A stretch of DNA of 10,478 nucleotides from Alphaproteobacteria bacterium (lineage in GTDB: Bacteria; Pseudomonadota; Alphaproteobacteria; UBA828), in assembly GCA_029937205.1 (NCBI GenBank), contig JAPYQV010000054.1, positions 1 to 10,478 of the forward strand, read 5' to 3'. The notes under the pieces are model-generated. The model saw only the letters and a program-made list of their open reading frames with translations, made no database searches and was not told the DNA's origin. Position 1 is the stretch's first letter. Every line of letters starts with the position of its first letter. The position numbers and the translations under genes are program-made. Below, piece by piece: positions 4,767 through 10,478 of this stretch.

Positions 4767-6542
4767 ATGCCGGCGCCTGACCCCCTATCTCTCGACACGG
4801 ATAAGCCCGCCAGCCGCAAATGGCTGAGAGAGGTGATGAAACCCGCGCGCTCGGGATTACGCGAAGCGTTGCTGGTTTCGTTGTTTATCAATTTGCTCGC
4901 CCTCGCGGTGCCGATCTTTGTTTTGCAGGTCTATACCCGCGTTGTCTTTAGCCACGGCATCAGCACGCTCTACGCTTTGCTGATCGGTGTTTTGGCCGCC
5001 CTGTTTTTCGATTTCATCATTCGCCAGGCGCGCAGCCGCATGTTGCAGCGCGTCGCGCTCCGCATCGACGTTTCGCTCGGCCGCTCGCTCTACAACAAGA
5101 TTTCCGCCCTGCCGCTGCGCACCCTGGAAGGCCGCCCGTCGGGCTTTTGGCAAACCCTGTTCCGAGATGCGGAGATGGTGCGCAACACCTTTTCCGGCTC
5201 CACGGCTGTGCTGTTGACGGACCTGCCCTTCGCGGTTCTGTTCGTCGTCATCATCTATATTATCGCGCCGCCGGTGGTCTGGGTGTTGCTGGTCGCGCTG
5301 CCTATATTCGTCATCGTCTCGATCATCTCTGGCAAGATGATGCAGACCGCGACCAAAGGGGAGCGCGAGGCCGGTATCGGGCGCGACGCGTTCCTCTCGG
5401 AAATGCTGCAGGGGCGCGCGACGATCAAGGCTTTGGCGCTGGAGAGGACCATCCGGCCGGCCTGGGAAGAAAAGCACGCCGACACCATCGAGCGCGCCCT
5501 GGTGCGCGGCGGGCGGACGGACATGTTCAGCAATCTCGGCATGACATTGACCATGCTGACCACCGTGGCACTGGTGACAGCCGGCGCGCTTGCCATCATC
5601 GACCTGAAACTCACCATCGGTTCGCTGATCGCCTCGACCATGCTGGGCAACCGGGTTATCGGCCCGTTCAACCAGCTGGTCGGAAATTGGCGCAATTATG
5701 CCAATTGCCGCCAGGCGCTAAAGCGCCTCGATGCGGTGTTCGCCCTCGAGGAGGACCGCACCGAGCGCAGCGTTCAACTCAAGCGTCCGGAAGGCCGCCT
5801 AACGTTTGAAGCGGTTAGTTTCGGTTATGAGGAAGGCCGCCCGCCGGTGATCGATAATCTCTCCATGGAAGTCAAGCCGCCCGGCATGCTCGGCGTGGTC
5901 GGGCGCAATGGCTGCGGCAAGACCACGCTCCTCAAGATGATGCAAGGCCTCTATGCGCCGACCAGCGGGCGGGTGCTGCTCGATGGCGGCGACATCAGCC
6001 AGTTTTCACGTCAGGATCTCGCCGGCTGGGTGGGCTATGTGCCGCAGGAATGTTTCCTCTTTGCCGGCACAATCCGCGAGAATATTGCCATCACCAACTC
6101 GGAAGCCAGTGACGAGGAAATTGTCGCGGCAGCGACCCTGGCCGGCGTGCACGAATATGTCATCGACTTGCCGGACGGCTATGGCACCGAAATTGGCGAG
6201 GCCGGATCGCGTCTTTCCGGCGGGCAACGCCAGCGCATTGCCATCGCCCGCGCCCTCCTGCTCGATCCGCCGATCCTGCTGTTGGATGAAGTGTCGGGCA
6301 ATCTCGACATGCAGGCGGAAATCGCGCTGCGTGACACGCTGAGTGAGTTGGCGCGCGATCATACCATCGTTGTCGTCACCCACACGCCGGTTCTCCTGCA
6401 CGCCTGCAACAATATCATGGCGCTCGACAAGGGCCGCATTGCCATGGGCGGGCCGGCCCAGGAGATATTGCCGCGCCTGTTCGGCGGCGCACCTCGGCCG
6501 GCGGAAGCCGCACCGGTCGCCAGTGGGGAGACATCATCATGA
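4767..6542 (+). CDS. Type I secretion ABC permease/ATPase (PrtD/HlyB-like)
   Basis: A 591-residue inner-membrane exporter half-molecule that would work as a dimer. Hydrophobic segments lie at about 34-55, 63-85, a pair at 146-190 and a pair at 250-290, consistent with a six-helix domain. The nucleotide-binding domain has Walker A GRNGCGKT (379-386), the signature LSGGQ (483-487), Walker B ILLLDE with D507 and E508, and the switch histidine H539. It lacks an N-terminal C39 peptidase or C39-like domain, as in PrtD-type protease and adhesin exporters, so it is not a bacteriocin processor. ATG 4767 was chosen because it gives a usual ~33-residue lead before the first helix; TTG 4713 is the alternative, and neither has a strong Shine-Dalgarno. 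It follows the RTX remnant and overlaps the HlyD gene by four bases (ATGA), so the two are translationally coupled. No TolC-type outer-membrane gene is in the window. Confidence 0.9.
   Translation: MPAPDPLSLDTDKPASRKWLREVMKPARSGLREALLVSLFINLLALAVPIFVLQVYTRVVFSHGISTLYALLIGVLAALFFDFIIRQARSRMLQRVALRIDVSLGRSLYNKISALPLRTLEGRPSGFWQTLFRDAEMVRNTFSGSTAVLLTDLPFAVLFVVIIYIIAPPVVWVLLVALPIFVIVSIISGKMMQTATKGEREAGIGRDAFLSEMLQGRATIKALALERTIRPAWEEKHADTIERALVRGGRTDMFSNLGMTLTMLTTVALVTAGALAIIDLKLTIGSLIASTMLGNRVIGPFNQLVGNWRNYANCRQALKRLDAVFALEEDRTERSVQLKRPEGRLTFEAVSFGYEEGRPPVIDNLSMEVKPPGMLGVVGRNGCGKTTLLKMMQGLYAPTSGRVLLDGGDISQFSRQDLAGWVGYVPQECFLFAGTIRENIAITNSEASDEEIVAAATLAGVHEYVIDLPDGYGTEIGEAGSRLSGGQRQRIAIARALLLDPPILLLDEVSGNLDMQAEIALRDTLSELARDHTIVVVTHTPVLLHACNNIMALDKGRIAMGGPAQEILPRLFGGAPRPAEAAPVASGETSS
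6525..6530 (+). promoter_or_regulatory. Strong ribosome binding site for the HlyD-type gene
   Basis: GGGGAG lies eight bases before ATG 6539, inside the 3' end of the ABC gene. It fixes the start and supports coupled translation. Confidence 0.7.
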
Positions 6543-7831
6543 ACCGGCTCGATGGGCTCGAAAGCAAAGCCCGCGCCAAGGGTTGGCGTCGCACCGCGTT
6601 TCTCGTCGTTCTGGCCATTACCGCCCTTGTGGTCTGGGCCAATTTCGCTGAATTGGAAGAAGTCGCGGTTGCCAGCGGCGAAGTTGTCCCACAGGGCCAG
6701 GTCAAGGTTATCCAACATCTCGAAGGCGGTATAATCAGCCACATATACGTCGCCGAAGGCGATACGGTGGAAGCCGGCGACCCGTTGCTCAAACTGGAGC
6801 AGGGAATCTCCGGATCAAACCAGGAAGAAGTACTGATCGAGCTCGACGCCCTGATTCTGGCGCGGGCCCGCCTGGTCGCTGAATCGCAAGGAACATTGCT
6901 GATCTTTCCCGAAAAGGAAGGCGCGCGGCGGCCCCAGCTGGTGCGGGCGGAACAGCATACCTATGATGGGCACAAGCTCGAACTTCAAAGCGCACTCTCC
7001 GTATTGCACGAACAGCAGCGCCAGCGCGAGCTCGACGTTCGTCAAATCCGCGCCCAGCTGAATTCGACCAAGAATAATCTGGCCCTGACGCTGGAGCGAT
7101 TTCTCATGTCCGAAGACCTGCTCGCCGGGGGTCTGACGCCGAGAATCGAACATGTGAAGATCAAGCAGGAGGTCGAAAAATTGCAGGGCGAGATGGAGGA
7201 ACTTAAATCCGCCATTCCCCGGGCGCAGGCCAGCATCACCGAGGCCAAGGCGCGTCTGGAAGAGGAAAGATTGCGCGCCACTCGGATCGCGCTGGAAGAA
7301 TTGAGCGACGTTCAGCGCCGTATCGCCAGCGCCCGCGAGAAGTTCAGCCGCGCCACCGACCAAGTGGTGCGGACCGAGATTTCCAGCCCCATTGCCGGCG
7401 TCGTGCAGACCATGCGTCACAACACCATCGGCGGCGTCGCCCGGCCGGGAGAGCCGCTGATGGAGATCGTGCCGACACAAGACCGGCTGGTGATTGAAGC
7501 GAAACTCAACCCGACCGACATCGGCTATGTCCGCGTCGGTCAGAACTCAGTGGTCAAGGTCACAACCTATGATTTCTCGCGCTATGGCGGCCTCAATGGC
7601 CGCATCGTTTCAATCTCGCCGGATTCCCATGTTGATTCGAGCACTGGCCAAAGTTATTTTCGTGTGATTGCGGAAACTGACAAAAATTACCTCGGCGACA
7701 ATCCCGGCGAATTGCCCATCTCCCCCGGCATGGAAGCCACGCTCGACATTCACACTGGCTCAAAAACAGTGATGCAATACTTACTGAAACCGGTGGTTAA
7801 TGTTCAGTCGGAGGCTTTTCGCGAGCGCTGA
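6539..7831 (+). CDS. HlyD-family type I secretion periplasmic adaptor
   Basis: A 430-residue membrane fusion protein that would link the ABC exporter to a TolC-like outer-membrane channel. It has a short cytoplasmic N-terminus and one membrane helix at about 18-36 (AFLVVLAITALVVWANF). A half-lipoyl motif follows at about 55-90 (VKVIQHLEGGIISHIYVAEGDTVEAGD). A long charged coiled coil of about 130-270 has many Glu/Arg/Leu/Gln residues. The second lipoyl half and beta-barrel come next (EISSPIAGVVQTM, IGGVARPGEPLMEIVP, LNPTDIGYVRVGQ). The C-terminus ISPGMEATLDIHTGSKTVMQYLLKPV is typical of the family. Length fits HlyD/PrtE proteins. It is in one operon with the ABC gene. Confidence 0.92.
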   Translation: MNRLDGLESKARAKGWRRTAFLVVLAITALVVWANFAELEEVAVASGEVVPQGQVKVIQHLEGGIISHIYVAEGDTVEAGDPLLKLEQGISGSNQEEVLIELDALILARARLVAESQGTLLIFPEKEGARRPQLVRAEQHTYDGHKLELQSALSVLHEQQRQRELDVRQIRAQLNSTKNNLALTLERFLMSEDLLAGGLTPRIEHVKIKQEVEKLQGEMEELKSAIPRAQASITEAKARLEEERLRATRIALEELSDVQRRIASAREKFSRATDQVVRTEISSPIAGVVQTMRHNTIGGVARPGEPLMEIVPTQDRLVIEAKLNPTDIGYVRVGQNSVVKVTTYDFSRYGGLNGRIVSISPDSHVDSSTGQSYFRVIAETDKNYLGDNPGELPISPGMEATLDIHTGSKTVMQYLLKPVVNVQSEAFRER

Positions 7832-7888
7832 CACCGCTTTGCCGCCGCCTTCATACAACCCCGCCACATAATTCACGGAATAAACGAA

Positions 7889-8623
7889 ATGAGCGACGAA
7901 ATTCGCCAAGCCCGCATCGACCTCGCCGCCGCCTACCGCCTCGCCTATCAGCATGGCCTGAGCGAGGGCATCTGCAATCACCTAACCCTGACGGTCCCTG
8001 GCCAGCCGGATAAATTTCTCGTCGTCGCCTATGGCACCCATTGGAGCGAAGTCACGGCGAGCAATCTCTTGATGATGAGCCTGGATGGTGAGTTGCTCGA
8101 GGGCGATGGTGTTGTGGAGAATACCGCGCTTTATATTCATGCACCGATACACCGCGCCCGACCCGATTTGAAGTGCATCATGCACACCCACCAAACGCAG
8201 ACGCTCGCCCTGGCACTGATCGAAAACGGCGCCATAGAACCGATTAATCAGAATGCGCTTCGCTATTACGGCCGCGTCGCACGCGACGACAATTATAGCG
8301 GGCTCGCTATCGATGTATTGGAGGGCGAGCGCCTGGCAAATTCGATGCAGGGCAAGAACATTCTCATGATGGCCAATCACGGCGTGCTGGTCGGCGCCAC
8401 GTCGGTCGCCAGTGCCTATGACGAGTTATATTATTTAGAGCGCACCGCGATGGCACAAATTCTTGCCATGAGCACCGGCCAGCCGCTGAAACATATTCCG
8501 GAAGATATCTGTAAGGAAACCGCGCGGCAATTGATGCCCGGCAATATGCACCGCTTCGCCAACGACCATTTCAGCGCGCTTAAACGGTTGCTCGACCGGG
8601 ATCAACCGGATTACCGGGACTAA
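7889..8623 (+). CDS. Class II aldolase/adducin-family protein
   Basis: A 244-residue soluble enzyme of the zinc-dependent class II aldolase/adducin fold, which includes fuculose-phosphate and ribulose-phosphate type aldolases and epimerases. Visible landmarks are LSEGICNHLTLTVPG near residue 24, the candidate catalytic acid E77, and the metal-ligand histidines H99 and H101 in HTHQ and H164 in NHG. These match the E73/H92/H94/H155 arrangement known for FucA. AYDELYYLERTAMAQILAMSTG near the C-terminus is the usual family helix. The substrate cannot be deduced. Only a weak GGAA precedes ATG 7889. It lies 57 bp after the HlyD-type gene on the same strand and might be cotranscribed, but no functional link to secretion is evident. 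It converges with the SPOR gene. Confidence 0.88.
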   Translation: MSDEIRQARIDLAAAYRLAYQHGLSEGICNHLTLTVPGQPDKFLVVAYGTHWSEVTASNLLMMSLDGELLEGDGVVENTALYIHAPIHRARPDLKCIMHTHQTQTLALALIENGAIEPINQNALRYYGRVARDDNYSGLAIDVLEGERLANSMQGKNILMMANHGVLVGATSVASAYDELYYLERTAMAQILAMSTGQPLKHIPEDICKETARQLMPGNMHRFANDHFSALKRLLDRDQPDYRD

Positions 8624-8635
8624 TTGCCCGGCAAT
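8623..8635. terminator. Small inverted repeat between convergent genes
   Basis: Arms ATTGC (8623-8627) and GCAAT (8631-8635) surround CCG in the 20-bp gap between the convergent aldolase and SPOR genes. The stem is only five pairs and has no good T-run, so terminator function is doubtful. Confidence 0.2.
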
Positions 8636-8643
8636 AAATTGGT

Positions 8644-9228
8644 TCAGAAAAAGGCGACGGCGCAGTAAAGGCCGCGTGACTTAAGGCGTTCGCAGAGTTG
8701 CTTGGCGCTATCCTCACTGGCCAGTGGGCCGGCCTGAACACGAAAAAAGATGCCCATGCCGGCACCGAAATCTATTTCCCGAATCTGTGCGTCATAATTG
8801 CTGAGCAAATCGGGATGGCTCTTCTGCAATATATGCCAGCCCTGCTCGGCACCATTTTCACTGCGGAACGAGGCAATGTGAACGCGCACGCTGGGACCGT
8901 CCCCGGTAACTTCCTCGGCCCGGGCAATGGCGTGCTCACCGCCATTATCATCGCCTGCCGTGCTGTCCGCCATATCGCTTGGCGCCTTCTCATGCCCGTC
9001 GCCGGTCGTGGTATCGAGGGCCGCCATCTGTTTGGCCGCCGGTGCATCCGAATCCGCGGCATTGTCCGCGCCATCGGTCATGGCCGCACTGGAATCGGCT
9101 GTTTTCACTTTCGCCGCGCTCGCCAACGTCTCTTGCTTCTCGGCCTCCTTGGCCGCGGCGCGCAACGTACCCGACATCAGGCGCATGGATTCCGCGAGCG
9201 CTTGCAAATTGTCGAATACGGCGCTCAT
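8644..9228 (-). CDS. SPOR-domain protein (probably the 3' half of a split TPR-SPOR gene)
   Basis: As read, this is 194 residues from ATG 9228. An amphipathic helical N-terminus (FDNLQALAESMRLMSGTLRAAAKEAEKQ) is followed by an Ala/Asp/Thr-rich linker at about 40-112. A SPOR domain spans ~114-194: VRVHIASFRSENGAEQGWHILQ, IREIDFGAGMGIFFRVQAGPL, SAKQLCERLKSRGLYCAVAFF. SPOR domains bind denuded septal peptidoglycan in the periplasm, but this reading has no signal peptide. The same frame stays open and strongly GC3-biased for about 24 codons upstream of ATG 9228 (ASWFGNNAPIDSRNFSALYSD), to about 9300. There the lipoprotein frame takes over. The simplest reading is that this is the C-terminal half of the adjacent lipoprotein gene, separated by a one-base deletion. 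The start overlaps the upstream stop (ATGA), which would otherwise look like coupling. Confidence 0.75.
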   Translation of the reverse strand: MSAVFDNLQALAESMRLMSGTLRAAAKEAEKQETLASAAKVKTADSSAAMTDGADNAADSDAPAAKQMAALDTTTGDGHEKAPSDMADSTAGDDNGGEHAIARAEEVTGDGPSVRVHIASFRSENGAEQGWHILQKSHPDLLSNYDAQIREIDFGAGMGIFFRVQAGPLASEDSAKQLCERLKSRGLYCAVAFF

Positions 9229-9686
9229 ATCGCTGTAGAGGGCGGAGAAGTTGCGGCTATCGATCGGCGCGTTATTGCCGAACCAGCTTGCGCCGGCGCG
9301 CTGTTATCGACCATCACCGGGCTTAAATTGAGATCCGCCAAATTCTCACGCGCCAGGAGCATGGGCGACAGGCCGCCATTCTTGCGTGCCACAATGAGCG
9401 CGGCACGCTCCAGCCGATTGATGCGGATAATTTCCGCGTAGGTGCGCCGCGCCAGCTCCGGACGGCCGGTATCCTGATAAACCACGCCCAAATTCAACAG
9501 AGCGTATTCATTGGCGGGATTATATTCCAGCGCATCGCCGAGAAACTGTTCCGCGGTCGCGTAATCCCCGGCTTCCAGGGCATCCGCACCACGCTCCGCC
9601 AGCGAAACGTCACGCGGCGTATCCACACATGCCGCAACCACCAAAGCGAGACAGATAACCGCCGCAACTTGAATGATACGTCTCAC
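9225..9686 (-). CDS. TPR lipoprotein (probably the 5' half of a split TPR-SPOR gene)
   Basis: From GTG 9686, preceded by GGGGA, the 153-residue product begins MRRIIQVAAVICLALVVAAC. This is a lipoprotein signal peptide with lipobox VAAC and acylated Cys20. Two tetratricopeptide repeats follow at about 29-93 (AERGADALEAGDYATAEQFLGDALEYNP; EYALLNLGVVYQDTGRPELARRTYAEIIRIN). A longer start, TTG 9728, would put 14 polar residues before the signal and is less likely. After about residue 128 the frame loses its third-position GC preference and its content looks non-coding (AITRRSIAATSPP). The frame of the SPOR gene becomes strongly coding over the same bases. An intact gene would encode roughly 345 residues: lipoprotein signal, TPRs, helical linker and SPOR domain. 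TPR lipoproteins of this kind (TadD/PilF-like) often help assemble envelope machines; the specific role is unknown. Confidence 0.75.
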   Translation of the reverse strand: MRRIIQVAAVICLALVVAACVDTPRDVSLAERGADALEAGDYATAEQFLGDALEYNPANEYALLNLGVVYQDTGRPELARRTYAEIIRINRLERAALIVARKNGGLSPMLLARENLADLNLSPVMVDNSAPAQAGSAITRRSIAATSPPSTAI

Positions 9687-9787
9687 CCGATCCCCAAATT
9701 CTTGTGTGTCTAATTCCCCGAATATCAAAATATGGTAGTCGATTCGGTGAATTTGCGCAATATATGCCTGCCGGCAAGCGCCCGAAT

Positions 9788-10478
9788 TTACTCGTCAGCC
9801 GCCGCTCCGGCGCGCACCGGATAACAATATTCGCCCGCCCGCTTCAGCGCCTTGCACAATTCGACCGCCGCAGGCTCGTTTTCCAGCATGCCGGCTTCGA
9901 GGCGCCACAGCACCGCCCGGTCATCGCCGAGTGTCAACGCCGTGATATTGGGCCGTAAGCCCTGAAGCAGTTTCGGATACCGCATCGTCATCTCGCGCCA
10001 AACTTTGTTTGCGGCTGCCTCGCGATCGAAGGTCGCGAGGAGCACGGCAAAATCCCCTTCTCTTACCACGATCTCCTGCGGCTGATCGGGGTTGTCCGCC
10101 GCCGCGTCAACGGCCGCCAATGGCAGCTCGAATTGATTATTTTCATCCAAAATATTGAGATGCTCGCCGCTGTCGGCTATGGCGGGTGCCGCTGCGATCC
10201 CTGTGGCGGATTCTGTGGCGGGCTCACCGGGCAAAGTCTCGCCGGCGGTGCGTTCCGATGCCGCCAGCTCGCCTTCCGGGATGGCGCTTTCCGGCTCTTC
10301 CAATGCGATACCCATCATGTCCAGATGCTGCGCCGCGCGGCCGTAGCTCTGCGCCGCCGAGCGCTGCATCCAGGCAATGCCGAGGTCTCGATTTGGCGTG
10401 ACGCCTTCGCCACCGAGATAAAGTTTGGCCAGATTATACTGCGCCTGGGCATTGCCCTTTTTTGCCGCACTGCGATAG
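9788..10478 (-). CDS. Sel1-repeat and SPOR-domain protein (runs off the right edge)
   Basis: The minus frame ending at TAA 9788-9790 stays open to the right edge, so the N-terminus is missing; ATG 10369 is only an internal Met. The visible part starts with Sel1-like repeat sequence (AQAQYNLAKLYLGGEGVTPNRDLGIAWMQRSA, AQSYGRAAQHL). A Glu/Ala/Pro-rich linker follows, including ESAIPEGELAASE. A SPOR domain comes next: GDFAVLLATFDREAAANKVWREMTMRYPKLLQGLRPNI, LWRLEAGML, AVELCKALKRAGEYCYPV. Such proteins act in the periplasm, where SPOR binds septal peptidoglycan and Sel1 repeats bind partner proteins. It lies 101 bp upstream of the TPR lipoprotein on the same strand and shares the repeat-linker-SPOR layout, so the two are probably one transcription unit. 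Confidence 0.8.
   Translation of the reverse strand, partial: YRSAAKKGNAQAQYNLAKLYLGGEGVTPNRDLGIAWMQRSAAQSYGRAAQHLDMMGIALEEPESAIPEGELAASERTAGETLPGEPATESATGIAAAPAIADSGEHLNILDENNQFELPLAAVDAAADNPDQPQEIVVREGDFAVLLATFDREAAANKVWREMTMRYPKLLQGLRPNITALTLGDDRAVLWRLEAGMLENEPAAVELCKALKRAGEYCYPVRAGAAADE

Noticed and set aside
4857..5477. 206-residue minus-strand open frame
   Set aside because: It is antisense to the ABC exporter, with low-complexity Arg/Gln/Asp content typical of shadow frames.
8698..9441. 247-residue plus-strand open frame
   Set aside because: It is antisense to the SPOR/TPR genes, which have clear domains, and shows no family features.

Overview
The window looks like a piece of an alphaproteobacterial chromosome, most like Rhodospirillales or a relative. 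The signs are GC-rich coding DNA with strong G/C preference at third positions, an N-terminal FecR-type exported protein of a kind common in that group, and SPOR-domain proteins with long Ala/Asp/Glu-rich linkers. No taxonomic marker gene is present, so this placement is an inference.

Layout from left to right: (1) The 5' part of a large minus-strand gene (1-1264, running off the left edge) encodes a FecR-domain surface or exported protein. Its tail enters nearly perfect 54-bp repeats of Gly/Pro/Glu. (2) A short intergenic region holds a perfect palindrome and a GCTGC microrepeat. (3) Two minus-strand gene fragments are fused back to back: the last ~125 codons of a transketolase (1440-~1817) and the first ~73 codons of a DUF2652 cyclase-like protein (~1811-2029). 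(4) Divergently from these run two tandem plus-strand paralogues of a LuxI/FeeM-like GNAT acyltransferase. Copy 1 (2247-3320) is complete and carries a C-terminal cyclic-nucleotide-binding domain. Copy 2 (3490-4260) aligns without gaps to residue 241 and is then cut off and joined, out of frame, to the C-terminal end of an RTX calcium-binding secreted protein (4213-4688). (5) A type I secretion pair follows: ABC permease/ATPase (4767-6542) and HlyD-type adaptor (6539-7831). (6) Next is a class II aldolase/adducin-family enzyme (7889-8623). (7) Converging on it are minus-strand envelope genes: a TPR lipoprotein and a SPOR protein, which appear to be one gene split by a single-base frameshift near 9290-9306, and then a Sel1-repeat plus SPOR protein running off the right edge.

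The centre of the window reads as a secretion and signalling island: a possible signal- or lipid-making acyltransferase gated by a cyclic nucleotide, next to an RTX/type I export operon and a FecR-type large exported protein. It has been eroded by at least two deletion-like events, each joining the 5' part of one gene to the 3' part of another in the same orientation. The exporter's adjacent RTX substrate survives only as its secretion-competent C-terminus. Whether the junctions are real chromosomal deletions or assembly misjoins cannot be told from the sequence alone. The most notable observations are the acyltransferase-cNMP architecture with a broken cyclase-like neighbour, the 20-bp dyad upstream of it, the acyltransferase/RTX junction, and the split TPR-SPOR gene.
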